A model generated the notes under the pieces. That model saw nothing but the letters and a program-made list of their open reading frames with translations. It was not told the DNA's origin and did not search any database. Shown here piece after piece: positions 8,778 through 18,662 of a stretch of 64,000 nt of DNA. Positions within the stretch are counted from its first letter, which is position 1; the number at the start of each line of letters is the position of its first letter. The DNA is from Aureimonas glaciei (GTDB lineage Bacteria; Pseudomonadota; Alphaproteobacteria; Rhizobiales; Rhizobiaceae): the NCBI RefSeq assembly GCF_014643375.1, contig NZ_BMJJ01000001.1, positions 310,001-374,000 on the forward strand, in the 5' to 3' direction. The translations under genes and the position numbers were made by a program.

Positions 8778-10382
8778 ATGGCAGTCAGTGCGAACCGGCT
8801 CGAGCTTCTGCAGATCGCAGATGCCGTCGCGCGCGAAAAGTCGATCGACCGCGAAATCGTCATCGAGGCGATGGCCGAGGCGATCCAGAAGGCTGCGCGG
8901 TCGAAATACGGCCAGGAGACGAACATCCGCGTCGACATCAACACCAAGACCGGTGAGATGAAGCTGCAGCGGCTCCTGGAAGTGGTGGAGGAGGTCGAGG
9001 ACCCCAACACCCAGATCTATCTCGACCTCGCCCGCGACAAGAACCCGGACGCCGAGCCCGGCGACTTCATTGCCGAGCAGCTGCCGCCGATGGATTTCGG
9101 CCGCATCGCCGCCCAGTCGGCCAAGCAGGTCATCGTCCAGAAGGTCCGCGACGCCGAGCGCGACAAGCAGTTCGAGGAATACAAGGACCGGCTCGGCGAG
9201 ATCGTCAACGGCACGGTCAAGCGCGTCGAATACGGCAACGTCATCGTCGATCTGGGCAAGGGCGAAGGCATCATCCGCCGCGACGAGCAGATCCCGCGCG
9301 AGCTCTTCCGCTACGGCGACCGCGTCCGCGCCTTCGTCTACGACGTGCGCCGCGAGCCGCGCGGACCGCAGATCTTCCTGTCGCGTACGCATCCGCAGTT
9401 CATGGCGAAGCTCTTCACCATGGAAGTGCCGGAAATCTACGACGGCATCATCGAGATCAAGTCGGTCGCCCGCGATCCGGGTTCCCGCGCCAAGATCGCC
9501 GTGGTCAGCCGCGACTCGTCGGTCGATCCGGTCGGCGCCTGCGTCGGCATGCGCGGCAGCCGAGTGCAGGCCGTCGTCGCCGAATTGCAGGGCGAGAAGA
9601 TCGACATCATTCCCTGGTCGCCGGACGCCGCTTCCTTCCTCGTCAACGCGTTGCAGCCGGCGGAAGTCTCCAAGGTCGTGCTCGACGAAGACGCCGAGCG
9701 TATTGAAGTCGTGGTCCCGGATGACCAATTGTCTCTTGCGATCGGTCGCCGCGGCCAGAACGTTCGCCTCGCCTCGCAGCTGACCGGCTGGGATATCGAC
9801 ATCCTGACCGAGCAGGAAGAATCGGAGCGCCGGCAGAAGGAATTCGCCGAGCGGTCAGATCTTTTCATGAACGCGCTGAACGTCGACGAAATGGTCGGCC
9901 AGCTCCTGGCCTCCGAAGGCTTCACCTCGGTCGAGGAAGTTGCCTTCGTCGGTCGCGACGAAGTGGCCGCGATCGAAGGCTTCGACGAGGACACGGCGGA
10001 AGAGATCCAGTCGCGGGCGCAGGAATACCTGGAGCGCCGCGAGAGCGAATTCGACGCCAAGCGCAAGGAACTCGGCGTCGAGGACGCGCTGCGTCAGATC
10101 GACGGCCTGACCACGCCGATGCTGGTCGCCCTCGGTGAGGACGGCGTCAAGACGATGGAAGACTTCGCCGGCTGCGCCGCTGACGATCTGATCGGCTGGA
10201 CCGAGCGCAAGGACGGCGAGACCAAGCGTTTCCCCGGCGCGCTCTCGGCCTTCGAGATCACCCGGGTCGATGCCGACCGCATGGTCATGCAGGCCCGCGT
10301 CGCGGCCGGTTGGGTGACGGCGGAGGAACTTGCCGGCCCTGCGGGCGACGAAGACGAGGTTGTAGAAGAGGTTGCGGTCTGA
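8778..10382 (+). CDS. nusA: Transcription termination/antitermination factor NusA
   Basis: NusA binds RNA polymerase and nascent RNA and controls pausing, termination and antitermination. The 534-residue product has the N-terminal RNAP-binding domain (about residues 1-125), S1 (about 135-200), KH1/KH2 (about 230-345; [12 protein letters not shown] and [13 protein letters not shown]) and two C-terminal acidic helical repeats (about 360-510). ATG at 8778 follows GAGGAG. An in-frame TTG at 8763 lies within that site and is rejected. Its stop overlaps the ylxR frame by 11 bases. Confidence 0.97.
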   Translation: MAVSANRLELLQIADAVAREKSIDREIVIEAMAEAIQKAARSKYGQETNIRVDINTKTGEMKLQRLLEVVEEVEDPNTQIYLDLARDKNPDAEPGDFIAEQLPPMDFGRIAAQSAKQVIVQKVRDAERDKQFEEYKDRLGEIVNGTVKRVEYGNVIVDLGKGEGIIRRDEQIPRELFRYGDRVRAFVYDVRREPRGPQIFLSRTHPQFMAKLFTMEVPEIYDGIIEIKSVARDPGSRAKIAVVSRDSSVDPVGACVGMRGSRVQAVVAELQGEKIDIIPWSPDAASFLVNALQPAEVSKVVLDEDAERIEVVVPDDQLSLAIGRRGQNVRLASQLTGWDIDILTEQEESERRQKEFAERSDLFMNALNVDEMVGQLLASEGFTSVEEVAFVGRDEVAAIEGFDEDTAEEIQSRAQEYLERRESEFDAKRKELGVEDALRQIDGLTTPMLVALGEDGVKTMEDFAGCAADDLIGWTERKDGETKRFPGALSAFEITRVDADRMVMQARVAAGWVTAEELAGPAGDEDEVVEEVAV

Positions 10383-11223
10383 GGGGCGCGACGGGATTTC
10401 TTCGGTGACCGGCAACGGCACGGCGGCAAAGGGCGACCTCACCGCCGGGATGCCGGCGACGGCAGATGGGGTGGAAGACGAACTGGGGGGCGAGGTGAAC
10501 ACGCGCATGTGCATCGTGTCGCGCCAGACCTTCGAGCCCGAGGCCCTGATCCGCTTCGTCGGGGCGCCGGACGGTTCGGTCGTTCCGGACTTCCGCCGGC
10601 GTCTTCCGGGCCGCGGCGCGCATGTCGAGGCGCGTCGCGAGGCGGTGGATCTGGCGGTGAAGCGCAAGCTCTTCGGGCGGGCGCTGAAAAGCGACGTGAA
10701 GGCGGCCGAGACCCTGGGGGCCGAGGTCGATGAATTGCTCCGGCGCAGCGCGCTCGGCTTTTTCGGGCTTGCCCGCAAGGCTGGCGAGTTCGTCACCGGC
10801 GCGGCCAAGGTGGATATCGCCATCCGCACCGGCCGCGCGATTGCTGTGGTACATGCGACCGACGCGGCTGCCGACGGCATCCGCAAACTGGACAATGCCC
10901 GCACCGCCGCAGTGGCGTTGGGGGATGCCGATCCGATCCCGGTGTTTCGTTCGTTTACCTCGGACGAAATGGGTTTGGCCTTCGGCGGCGAGAATGTGAT
11001 ACATGCTGCCGTCCTTGCCGGCGATGCGGGCGCGGCCCTTCTGAAGCGTTTGGAAGCGCTGTCGACATATCGGGGTCCCCGGACCCAAGCGAACTCCCCG
11101 CAGGCGCCAGAGCCGACAGACCGGGAGATCGCCAGGAAGACGAATTCGGACCATCCGCAGGCGGATGGTCCCGGCATGGATGGTGGGTGCGGGGTCGAAC
11201 CTGCACAGGAAGCGGAAGTCTAG
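10372..11223 (+). CDS. YlxR (DUF448) and L7Ae/YlxQ-like fusion RNA-binding protein
   Basis: This 283-residue protein joins an N-terminal YlxR/DUF448 domain to an L7Ae/L30e-like domain. The first is at about residues 43-115, with NTRMCIVSRQ and LPGRGAHVEA. The second is at about 125-225, with GFFGLARKAGEFVTG. In Bacillus these are separate genes, ylxR and ylxQ; the fused form is usual in alphaproteobacteria. Position between nusA and infB is conserved and suggests a role in translation or RNA handling. The start is uncertain: TTG at 10372 has its purine-rich site too close, and GTG at 10405 or ATG at 10450 are possible. The last 55 residues are disordered. Confidence 0.85.
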   Translation: MRSEGRDGISSVTGNGTAAKGDLTAGMPATADGVEDELGGEVNTRMCIVSRQTFEPEALIRFVGAPDGSVVPDFRRRLPGRGAHVEARREAVDLAVKRKLFGRALKSDVKAAETLGAEVDELLRRSALGFFGLARKAGEFVTGAAKVDIAIRTGRAIAVVHATDAAADGIRKLDNARTAAVALGDADPIPVFRSFTSDEMGLAFGGENVIHAAVLAGDAGAALLKRLEALSTYRGPRTQANSPQAPEPTDREIARKTNSDHPQADGPGMDGGCGVEPAQEAEV

Positions 11224-14200
11224 ATGAGCGACACGAAATCCGGCGACGACAAGACGCTGAGCGTGAACACGAAGAAGACCCTGACGCTGAAGCGCCCGGG
11301 TGTCGAGCAATCGACCGTCCGCCAGAGCTTCTCGCATGGCCGGACGAACAATGTCGTCGTGGAAACCAAGAAGCGCCGGGTCGTCAATCCGCACGACGCC
11401 AAGGACGCGGCAACGCCGCCCCTGTCGGCCGATCGCGCCGCAGCCCTGGCCGCCTCGCTGCAGGCCGCTGCCAGTGCGCCCGCCGCCGAGGCGCCGAAGC
11501 CGGCCGCGCCGGTGACCGAGGCTGTCGCTCCGGCAGCGCCGGCGCCGGCTGCCGCCGCAACCCCGGCCCCCGCTGCAGCGACGCCCGTCGCTGCCGAGCC
11601 GGCGGCCGAGGCCGTCAAGGCGCCTGAAGCCGTCAAGGCCCCCGAAGTCGTGGCAGCGCCCGTCGCCGCCAAGGCCGAGGAGCCGAAGGCCGAGGCACCC
11701 GTTGCCGCCAAGGTCGAGGCGCCCGCCGCCGTCGCGCCGGCTCCCGCCGTCGCAGCCGCCGACGTTGTTGCGGCCAAGCCGGCCCCGGCAGCTGCCGCAC
11801 CGGTCGCTGCAACGCCCGCTCCGCGGGTCGAGGCGCCACGTCCGGCTGCCTCCTCCCCGGCTCCGGCGCGTCCCGCCACGGGCTACCAGGGCGCCGGTCG
11901 CACCGGTGCGCCGCAGCCTGCCGGCCGTTCCGGTCAGCCGCAGGCCGGCAACAACCGCTCGGGCCCGTCGGCCCAGCCGGTTCGTCCGGCCGCACCGAGC
12001 CAGCGTCCGACGGCCGCGCCGACCGGCCGCCAGCCTCGCGGTGCCGTCCTCAACGACCTGTCGTCGCGTGAGATGGATGCCCGTCGCCGGGCGCTCGAAC
12101 TTGCCAAGCAGCGCGAGGCCGAGGAGCGTCGCCTGTTCCTCGCCGACGAAGCCCGCCGCATCGCCGACGACGAGCGTCGCCGCGCCGAGCGCGAGGAGAG
12201 CGAGCGTCGCCAGGCCGAGGAGGCCGCCCGTCTCGAGGCCGAGCAGGCTGCTCGCCGCAAGGCCGAGGAAGAGGCCTCGCGCCGTCCCGCCAACATCGCC
12301 CAGCCGCCGGTCAGCAATGTCCCCGGCGAGGATCCGCTGGTCCGTCCGGCCCGCGGCGAAGTCGTCAAGGGCACGCGCCGTGCCGATGGCGAGCTCGAGG
12401 AAGTCGCCGGCCGTTCGCGCGGCGGCCCTGCTGGCGCCCGCCGTCCGGTCAAGGTCGAGGTCGCCAAGCCGACAAGAGCCCGCACCGAAGAAGATCGCCG
12501 CAAGGGCAAGCTGACGCTGGACAAGGCGTTGACGTCGGAAGAGGGCGCCCGTGGCCGCTCTCTGTCCTCCATGCGTCGCCGCCAGGACAAGCTGAAGCGT
12601 TCGCAAATGAATCAACAGCGCGAGAAGATCGCGCGTGAGGTCACCATCCCAGAAACCATCACCATCCAGGAACTCGCCAACCGCATGTCGGAGCGGGCCG
12701 TCGACGTCATCAAGTTCTTGATGGCGCAGGGCCAGATGATGAAGCCGGGCGACGTCATCGACGCCGATCTGGCCGAGCTCATCGCGTCGGAATTCGGTCA
12801 TCAGCCGAAGCGCGTCGCCGCCTCCGACATCGAGGAAGGCATCTTCAACGTCGCCGACAATGTCGAGAACCTCGTGCCGCGGCCGCCGGTCGTCACGATC
12901 ATGGGCCATGTCGATCACGGCAAGACCTCGCTGCTCGACGCGATCCGCCACACCAAGGTCGTCACCGGCGAGGCCGGCGGCATCACCCAGCACATCGGTG
13001 CCTATCAGGTCGTCCACGAGGGCTACCCGATCACCTTCATCGACACCCCGGGCCACGCCGCCTTCACGGCGATGCGTGCCCGTGGCGCGCAGGCGACGGA
13101 CATCGCGATCCTCGTGGTCGCGGCCGACGACAGCGTGATGCCGCAGACGATCGAGTCGATCTCCCACGCCAAGGCGGCGGGCGTTCCGATCATCGTGGCG
13201 ATCAACAAGATCGACAAGCCGTCGGCCGATGCCCAGAAGGTGCGCACGCAGCTTCTGCAGCACGAGGTCTTCGTCGAATCCATGGGCGGCGAGGTTCTCG
13301 ACGTCGAGGTCTCCGCCAAGACGGGCCTCGGTCTCGACAAGCTCCTGGAAGCCATCCAGCTGCAGGCGGAACTGCTCGAACTGCAGGCCGATCCGAACCG
13401 CACCGCCGAGGGCGTCGTCATCGAGGCGCAGCTCGACAAGGGCCGCGGCCCGGTCGCGACCGTGCTCGTCCAGTCCGGCACGCTCGCCATCGGCGACATC
13501 GTCGTCGCCGGCGACATGTGGGGCAAGGTCCGCGCCATCGTCAACGACAAGGGCGCGCAGCTGAAGAAGGCCGAGCCGTCGATGCCGGTGGAAGTCCTGG
13601 GCATGCAGGGCACCCCGCAGGCCGGCGATCGCTTCGCCGTGGTCAACGACGAGGCCCGTGCCCGCGAGATCTCGGAATACCGTCAGCGCCTGACGCGCGA
13701 GAAGCAGGTGGCGAAGTCCGCCGGCCAGCGCGGCTCGCTCGAGCAGATGATGTCGCAGCTGCAGGATACGGGGCTCAAGGAGTTCCCGCTGCTCATCAAG
13801 GGCGACGTGCAGGGTTCGGTCGAGGCGATCATCTCCGCCCTCGACAAGCTCGGCACCGACGAGGTGCGGGCGCGCATCATCCATTCGGGTGCCGGCGCGA
13901 TCACCGAGTCCGACATCACGCTGGCCTCCTCGTCTAATGCCGCGATCATCGGCTTCAACGTCCGGGCGAATGCCCAGGCGCGGACGGCCTCCGAGCGCGA
14001 AGGCATCGAGATCCGCTACTACAACATCATCTACGACCTCGTGGACGATGTGAAACAGGCGATGTCGGGCCTGCTGTCGCCGGAGCGTCGCGAGACCTTC
14101 CTCGGCAATGCGCAGATCCTCGAGGTCTTCCACATCACCAAGGTCGGCAAGGTCGCCGGCTGCCGGGTCACCGAGGGCAAGGTCGAGCGCGGCGCGGGCG

Positions 14201-14388
14201 TCCGCCTCATCCGCGACGGCGTGGTCATCCACGAGGGCAAGCTGTCGACGCTCAAGCGCTTCAAGGACGAAGTGTCGGAAGTGCCGTCGGGCCAGGAATG
14301 CGGCATGGCCTTCGAGAAGTACGAGGACATGCGCCAGGGCGACGTCATCGAGTGCTTCCGCGTCGAGCATTTCGCCCGCACGCTCTAG
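11224..14388 (+). CDS. infB: Translation initiation factor IF-2
   Basis: IF-2 is the GTPase that places initiator tRNA on the 30S subunit. The 1054-residue product starts directly after the ylxR stop. A very long Ala/Pro/Glu-rich N-terminal region (about residues 60-285) is followed by an Arg/Glu coiled stretch (about 285-350), an IF2_N domain (about 475-530) and the G domain. G1 is GHVDHGKT near residue 562, G3 is DTPGHAAF near 608 and G4 is NKID near 662. Domains II-IV complete the C-terminus. The low-complexity N-terminus explains long unrelated ORFs on the opposite strand. A strong terminator follows at 14411. Confidence 0.97.
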   Translation: MSDTKSGDDKTLSVNTKKTLTLKRPGVEQSTVRQSFSHGRTNNVVVETKKRRVVNPHDAKDAATPPLSADRAAALAASLQAAASAPAAEAPKPAAPVTEAVAPAAPAPAAAATPAPAAATPVAAEPAAEAVKAPEAVKAPEVVAAPVAAKAEEPKAEAPVAAKVEAPAAVAPAPAVAAADVVAAKPAPAAAAPVAATPAPRVEAPRPAASSPAPARPATGYQGAGRTGAPQPAGRSGQPQAGNNRSGPSAQPVRPAAPSQRPTAAPTGRQPRGAVLNDLSSREMDARRRALELAKQREAEERRLFLADEARRIADDERRRAEREESERRQAEEAARLEAEQAARRKAEEEASRRPANIAQPPVSNVPGEDPLVRPARGEVVKGTRRADGELEEVAGRSRGGPAGARRPVKVEVAKPTRARTEEDRRKGKLTLDKALTSEEGARGRSLSSMRRRQDKLKRSQMNQQREKIAREVTIPETITIQELANRMSERAVDVIKFLMAQGQMMKPGDVIDADLAELIASEFGHQPKRVAASDIEEGIFNVADNVENLVPRPPVVTIMGHVDHGKTSLLDAIRHTKVVTGEAGGITQHIGAYQVVHEGYPITFIDTPGHAAFTAMRARGAQATDIAILVVAADDSVMPQTIESISHAKAAGVPIIVAINKIDKPSADAQKVRTQLLQHEVFVESMGGEVLDVEVSAKTGLGLDKLLEAIQLQAELLELQADPNRTAEGVVIEAQLDKGRGPVATVLVQSGTLAIGDIVVAGDMWGKVRAIVNDKGAQLKKAEPSMPVEVLGMQGTPQAGDRFAVVNDEARAREISEYRQRLTREKQVAKSAGQRGSLEQMMSQLQDTGLKEFPLLIKGDVQGSVEAIISALDKLGTDEVRARIIHSGAGAITESDITLASSSNAAIIGFNVRANAQARTASEREGIEIRYYNIIYDLVDDVKQAMSGLLSPERRETFLGNAQILEVFHITKVGKVAGCRVTEGKVERGAGVRLIRDGVVIHEGKLSTLKRFKDEVSEVPSGQECGMAFEKYEDMRQGDVIECFRVEHFARTL

Positions 14389-14693
14389 GCCTTTTCGAAC
14401 GGCAGATACGAACGGCCCGGATCAACCGTCCGGGCCGTTTGCCTATTGTGAAATCCGGTGTTTTTCGGATTCGGCCCGCCGGGCCGCCCGCGCGACACCT
14501 GCCGGCATCCCGGTGGTGCCTCGAAGCGGGGTGTGGCGGGATCGTCCTCGCGCCAAGGCGGACGAGGGCATGATCGCCTGCGCGATCGCCGATCGCGGCA
14601 GGACGGGCTGCCGGCGCAAGGGCCCCGCTGGCCATCAACCCGGAAAACGGGACGGAACAGAAGAGACAGGAAACATCATGGGACGCAGTCAGC
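14389..14693. other. infB-rbfA intergenic region
   Basis: This 305-bp gap holds the infB terminator (14411-14440) and then about 230 bp of GC-rich sequence with no recognisable gene. Just before rbfA it holds an eight-codon ORF (14678-14704) whose ATG is preceded by AGAGACAGG. The promoter of rbfA must lie here, but I could not place it with confidence. Confidence 0.6.
14411..14440 (+). terminator. Rho-independent terminator after infB
   Basis: AACGGCCCGGA (14411-14421) pairs perfectly with TCCGGGCCGTT (14429-14439) over a 7-base loop and ends in TTT. The stem of 11 bp with strong GC content is convincing, but the T-run is short. Confidence 0.8.
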
Positions 14694-14704
14694 ATGGCCG
14701 GTAG
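14678..14704 (+). other. Eight-codon ORF overlapping the rbfA start
   Basis: ATG at 14678 opens MGRSQHGR and stops with TAG at 14702-14704, 11 bases inside rbfA. It has the better upstream purine tract (AGAGACAGG), while the rbfA ATG at 14694 has none. The peptide resembles the MARS-type N-terminus of other rhizobial RbfA proteins. It may therefore be the true start followed by a +1 shift, a coupling ORF, or the product of a one-base sequence error. Confidence 0.4.
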
Positions 14705-15119
14705 AAAAGACAGCGGCCCGACCAACCGCCAGCTCGGCATCGGCGAGAAGGTCCGCCATGCGGTGACGGAGGTGCTGGCGCGCGAATCCTTCAGCGAGCC
14801 GCTGCTCGACCGAGCGGTGATCTCGGTGACGGAAGTGCGCATGTCGACCGACCTAAAGCTGGCGACCGCCTTTGTCACGGTTCTCGGCCAGGCCGATGTC
14901 GAGCCCTATGTCGAGGCGCTGAACCGCCATTCGAAATTCGTCCGCGGCCGGATCACCCCGGCGCTGCGGACGATGAAATACATGCCGGACATCCGGTTCA
15001 AGACCGACACGTCCTTTGACAACTACGCCCGCATCGATGCGCTCTTGCGCTCGCCGGAAGTCGCCAGGGACCTTGATGAGACACGAGAAAAGGACGACGA
15101 CCATGATTTGGACCGATGA
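14694..15119 (+). CDS. rbfA: Ribosome-binding factor A
   Basis: RbfA binds the 30S subunit during late 16S rRNA maturation and cold adaptation. The 141-residue product shows the family core: GEKVRHAVTEVL near the start, VISVTEVRMS (about residues 42-51) and RTMKYMPDIRFKTDTS near 85-100. The ATG at 14694 has no obvious ribosome binding site, and a short ORF with a better one overlaps it, so the real N-terminus is open. The 3' end overlaps the next gene. Confidence 0.92.
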   Translation: MAGRKDSGPTNRQLGIGEKVRHAVTEVLARESFSEPLLDRAVISVTEVRMSTDLKLATAFVTVLGQADVEPYVEALNRHSKFVRGRITPALRTMKYMPDIRFKTDTSFDNYARIDALLRSPEVARDLDETREKDDDHDLDR

Positions 15120-15561
15120 GAAACTGGGCGCGAAATCCCCCGGCGAGCGCCACCAGCTCTATGTGAACGCCCGTTCCATGGATTCCGACGACGCCCGCGC
15201 GCTCGTCACCATGATCGAGGAGTCGGGCCTGCCCTATTCGCTCGACCGCTCGCTGCGCGTGCCCGATCCGATCTCGATCAAGGTCGCCGAGATCGCCTAT
15301 TCGGCCGAAGCCACCAAGGCGATGGAAGAGGCGATCCGCAACGAGCTGCCGCCGATGGCCGCCCTCGATCCCATGCTGATCCAGGCGCTCGGCGACGATT
15401 ACGGCCCGCACAACTCCTCCACCACCTTTGCCGGCCGGATCTCGGCCGAGCGCATGATGCAGCGCGGCTACCAGAAGGTCGGACGCAAGCAGAAGCTGCC
15501 GGCCGACTGCCGCGCCAAGACGGCGGAAGTCATGGTCAAGCGGCCGGGGGCACCCGAGTAG
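15103..15561 (+). CDS. Uncharacterised protein between rbfA and truB
   Basis: I do not recognise this 152-residue protein. It is rich in charged residues and Met, with no signal peptide or membrane segment. The middle contains a run of helices ([29 protein letters not shown]), and the C-terminus is basic. The ATG at 15103 (MIWTDEKLG) lies inside rbfA; an in-frame ATG at 15076 is possible. Its stop is 1 base from the truB ATG, so it is almost certainly co-transcribed with both. Base composition matches its neighbours, which argues for a real gene. rbfA and truB are normally adjacent, so this is an insertion or a lineage-specific gene. Confidence 0.7.
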   Translation: MIWTDEKLGAKSPGERHQLYVNARSMDSDDARALVTMIEESGLPYSLDRSLRVPDPISIKVAEIAYSAEATKAMEEAIRNELPPMAALDPMLIQALGDDYGPHNSSTTFAGRISAERMMQRGYQKVGRKQKLPADCRAKTAEVMVKRPGAPE

Positions 15562-15562
15562 C

Positions 15563-16552
15563 ATGACAGCACGACGCGGCAAGAAGCCGAAGGGCCGGCC
15601 GGTTTCCGGCTGGGTGATCTTCGACAAGCCGAGAGGCATGGGATCGACCGAGGCCGTCTCCAAGATCAAATGGCTGTATTTCGCCCAGAAGGCGGGTCAC
15701 GCGGGAACGCTGGACCCGCTGGCCTCCGGCATGCTGCCGATCGCGCTCGGCGACGCGACGAAGACGGTTCCCTACGTGATGGACGGCCGCAAGGTCTACC
15801 AGTTCGCAGTGCGATGGGGCGTCGAGACGACGACCGACGACACCGAGGGAACGGCAGTGAACGTCTCCGACGCAACAAGGCCGAGCCGCGCCGATGTCGA
15901 GGCGCTGATGCCGCGCTATACCGGCGAGATCAGCCAGGTCCCGCCGCAGTTCTCGGCGATCAAGATCGACGGCAACCGCGCCTATGACCTGGCGCGCGAG
16001 GGCGAGGTCTTCGAGATCGCCGCCCGCACCGTCACCGTGCACAGTCTCGACCTCGTCGAGATGACCGAGGACACCACCGTGTTCGAGGCCGAATGCGGCA
16101 AGGGCACCTATGTCCGCTCGATCGCCCGCGACATGGGGCGCGATCTCGGCTGCTTCGGCCACATCGTCGATCTCCGGCGCATCGTCGTCGGCGCGTTCGA
16201 CGAAGCCGACATGGTGACGCTCGAGGATCTCGAAATGGCCGCCGACGAGGGGCGCGAGACGCTGACCGAGGAAGAGGTCGAGGCCGGCGCCAAGCCGCGC
16301 GTCGTCGATTTCTCCGGTCTCGACGAATATGTCCTCGATCCCGCTCTGGCGCTGACGGACCTCTACGAGGTGCCGCTGACCGACGAGCAGGCGGGGAGGG
16401 TGCGCTCCGGCAATCCCGTCCTCCTGCGCGGCCGCGACGCGCCGGCCTTCTGCGAGGAAGCCTATGCCACCGGCGGCGGCCGTCTCGTGGCGCTCGGCGC
16501 CGTCGAGGAGGGCGAGTTCCGCCCGAAACGGGTGTTCGGCGGCCGCGGCTGA
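15563..16552 (+). CDS. truB: tRNA pseudouridine-55 synthase
   Basis: TruB makes pseudouridine 55 in the T-arm of tRNA. The 329-residue product contains the catalytic segment [22 protein letters not shown] (about residues 46-67, catalytic Asp in TLD), [16 protein letters not shown] and [12 protein letters not shown] (about 180-191). A PUA-like C-terminal part follows. The ATG lies 2 bases after the preceding stop. The C-terminus is longer than in E. coli, as in other Rhizobiales. Confidence 0.95.
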   Translation: MTARRGKKPKGRPVSGWVIFDKPRGMGSTEAVSKIKWLYFAQKAGHAGTLDPLASGMLPIALGDATKTVPYVMDGRKVYQFAVRWGVETTTDDTEGTAVNVSDATRPSRADVEALMPRYTGEISQVPPQFSAIKIDGNRAYDLAREGEVFEIAARTVTVHSLDLVEMTEDTTVFEAECGKGTYVRSIARDMGRDLGCFGHIVDLRRIVVGAFDEADMVTLEDLEMAADEGRETLTEEEVEAGAKPRVVDFSGLDEYVLDPALALTDLYEVPLTDEQAGRVRSGNPVLLRGRDAPAFCEEAYATGGGRLVALGAVEEGEFRPKRVFGGRG

Positions 16553-16562
16553 CGGTCCTTTT

Positions 16563-16600
16563 GAGGACGGCGATTCCCCCGAGTCGCCGTCCTCTTCCCC
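16563..16600 (+). terminator. Terminator between truB and the convergent GGDEF gene
   Basis: GAGGACGGCGA (16563-16573) pairs perfectly with TCGCCGTCCTC (16584-16594) over a 10-base loop. The + side continues TTCCCCTT, and the - side continues with a run of A on the - strand rather than T. It therefore suits truB best. The 11-bp stem is clear but the U-tract is imperfect. Confidence 0.7.
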
Positions 16601-16659
16601 TTGAACGTGCTTCTACCAGATCCTCGGCGCCGGAAACGCGCCTGTGTCGATCTCCTCGA

Positions 16660-18039
16660 TCAAACCGCCTGCTGCATCGCCAGCGCGGCGTGGAACCGAA
16701 CCTGGCCCTTGCCGGCGCGCTTGCCGAGGAACAGGGCCTCGTCGGCCTGGCGCAGCAGCACGAGCGGGTCGGTGCTGTCGTCCTCGGCGATGGCGACGCC
16801 GATGGTGGCGCCGACCGTGACGTCCTGACCGGATTCCAGTCGGATCGGAATGTGCAAGGCCCGGATCATCCGCTGACCGATGGCCTGGATCGCCGCGGGC
16901 TGCTCGTGGCCGTCGAGGACCAGGGCAAACTCGTCGCCGCCGAGGCGGGCCACCATGTCGGACGGACCGACCTCGCCGGACATCCGTTCGGCAATGACCT
17001 TCAGCACGGTGTCGCCGGCCGGATGGCCGTGCACGTCGTTGATCAGCTTGAAGCCATCGAGATCGAGATAGAGCAGGGCGAAACGGGGCCCGCCGTCCGC
17101 GACAAGGCGAGAGGCCGCGTCAAGGTAGTTGAAGAACAGCACGCGGTTGGGCAGGCGCGTCAGGGCGTCGTGGTTGGCGCGCCATTCGCTTTCGGCGATC
17201 ATCGTGGCGGCTGACTGCGCCTGCTTCAGCATCATGACCGCCAGCAGGACGAACAGCCCCGTCAGGGCCAGCCAGATCGGCAGGACCGTCCGGAGCAACG
17301 CCTTTCCCGGCTGTTCGCCGTCCCAGCTGAGCCCACCGATCGCGACGCCGCCGGCGGTCACCAGCTTGACCTCGGCTTCGGCAAACTGGCCGACCGACAC
17401 AGCGTGCATGCCGGGCAGGAGATAGGCCTTTTCGATCTGATCGAGCTTGCCGGGGAGAAGGCGGTCGACAACGACCAACAGCAAAGGCGGCCCGGGGCTC
17501 TCCCGGCCCGGCGTGAAGTAGCGGATCGGCGCGACGGCGACGATGGCCGGAAGCCCGTCGGCCAGGACCAGTCCCGACGCCGCGCTGTCGCGCTCGCCGG
17601 CGCGCTGGCTGGCGACGAGGGCGCCGAAGCCCGCCGTGAGCGCCGCGTTGACCGCACGGTCAGAGCGCTTCCCGTCGATCGAGGCATAGCGGGTGCTGCC
17701 GTCCGGGGCGATGACGAAGGCCATGTCGAAGCCGAGGGACTGGAAGGTCCAGGCACCGATATTGGCATCGGCCCAGGCCGGATCGAGCCGGGTGGCCAGG
17801 CGATCCACGGCGTCGTCCCAGGCGCCATAGTCGAGAACCGTCGTTTCCATCTGCCGGCGGCGGACCGCGACGGCGCTTTCGGCGAGACGGGCCTCATGCT
17901 CCCGCGTCACGCGGGTCTCCTGCTCGGCGATGGCGAAGACCGCGATCAGCGAAACGGCCAGAACCACGGCCAGGAGGATCGCCACCGGGACGGTAAACTT
18001 CAACAGCACCTGACGGTAGATGAGCGCTGAGCTGGACAT
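16660..18039 (-). CDS. Membrane-bound diguanylate cyclase with CHASE4-like sensor
   Basis: This 459-residue protein has a membrane segment at about residues 14-36 and an extracytoplasmic region at about 40-255. That region resembles CHASE4 (WDDAVDRLATRLDPAWADANIG). A second membrane segment lies at about 258-281 and a C-terminal GGDEF domain at about 300-455. The catalytic motif is intact (RLGGDEFAL), so c-di-GMP synthesis is expected. The product-inhibition site that should read RxxD before it is GPSD, so feedback inhibition by that site is probably lost. It faces truB and shares a terminator region with it. The signal sensed is unknown. Confidence 0.88.
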   Translation of the reverse strand: MSSSALIYRQVLLKFTVPVAILLAVVLAVSLIAVFAIAEQETRVTREHEARLAESAVAVRRRQMETTVLDYGAWDDAVDRLATRLDPAWADANIGAWTFQSLGFDMAFVIAPDGSTRYASIDGKRSDRAVNAALTAGFGALVASQRAGERDSAASGLVLADGLPAIVAVAPIRYFTPGRESPGPPLLLVVVDRLLPGKLDQIEKAYLLPGMHAVSVGQFAEAEVKLVTAGGVAIGGLSWDGEQPGKALLRTVLPIWLALTGLFVLLAVMMLKQAQSAATMIAESEWRANHDALTRLPNRVLFFNYLDAASRLVADGGPRFALLYLDLDGFKLINDVHGHPAGDTVLKVIAERMSGEVGPSDMVARLGGDEFALVLDGHEQPAAIQAIGQRMIRALHIPIRLESGQDVTVGATIGVAIAEDDSTDPLVLLRQADEALFLGKRAGKGQVRFHAALAMQQAV

Positions 18040-18392
18040 GGGACCCGTGGCAACTTTCCCCTCCTCGATAGCGCCCGCGGTCTGAAGAATCCCTCAAGCC
18101 GGCGCCCCCAGTTTTCCGCCCCCGGCAGGAGCGGGAGCGCGCGGCTGGGCGCGTTCTGCAGCGTGCGGCCAAGCCAGGGCGGGAGGAAGAAGCGGGCGGC
18201 AGGCGATCGGCGCACCGCCCATCGGCGGTTCGAGGCCGCTTCCGGCACGAGACTGGCATTCCCCGTGGAATTGGACTATACCCGCGCCAGCGCCGACGGG
18301 CTTTTCGCCCTGTCAACGCGCTTTCATGGCCCAGGCTGGACGACATCCCTGCTTCGGGCGACCCCAAACCCATCATCAGAAAGGGCTAGACG
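18040..18392. other. Divergent intergenic region between the GGDEF gene and rpsO
   Basis: This 353-bp region must carry promoters for both genes. A plausible rpsO promoter is at 18253-18281. The rest is GC-rich and holds no ORF that looks coding and no RNA gene that I can recognise. Confidence 0.5.
18253..18281 (+). promoter_or_regulatory. Possible rpsO promoter
   Basis: CTGGCA (18253-18258) and CTATAC (18276-18281) are 17 bases apart, about 110 bp before rpsO. Each hexamer matches the consensus only partly, so this is a candidate rather than a firm call. Confidence 0.4.
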
Positions 18393-18662
18393 ATGTCGAT
18401 CACGCCTGAGCGCAAGACCGAAGTCATCAAAGAATTCGCGACCAAGGAAGGCGACAGCGGTTCGCCGGAAGTCCAGGTCGCGCTGCTCTCCGAGCGCATC
18501 AACAACCTGACCGACCATTTCAAGTCGCACAAGAAGGACAACCACTCGCGTCGTGGCCTTCTGCGCATGGTCGCGACCCGCCGCAGCCTGCTCGACTACC
18601 TGAAGCGCGTCGAAGAGCCGCGTTACACCGCGCTCGTCGCGCGTCTCGGCCTGCGCCGCTAG
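18393..18662 (+). CDS. rpsO: 30S ribosomal protein S15
   Basis: S15 binds the central domain of 16S rRNA early in 30S assembly. The 89-residue product has the family length and the conserved segments [26 protein letters not shown] and LLDYLKR. AAAGGG precedes the ATG. The rpsO-pnp order is conserved, and a hairpin follows the stop. Confidence 0.98.
   Translation: MSITPERKTEVIKEFATKEGDSGSPEVQVALLSERINNLTDHFKSHKKDNHSRRGLLRMVATRRSLLDYLKRVEEPRYTALVARLGLRR

Noticed and set aside
10285-14370. 1361-codon open frame on the - strand opposite infB
   Set aside because: It is a mirror of infB. GC-rich codons in the sense frame avoid stops on the other strand. The translation shows no domain, and the sense strand encodes an unmistakable IF-2.
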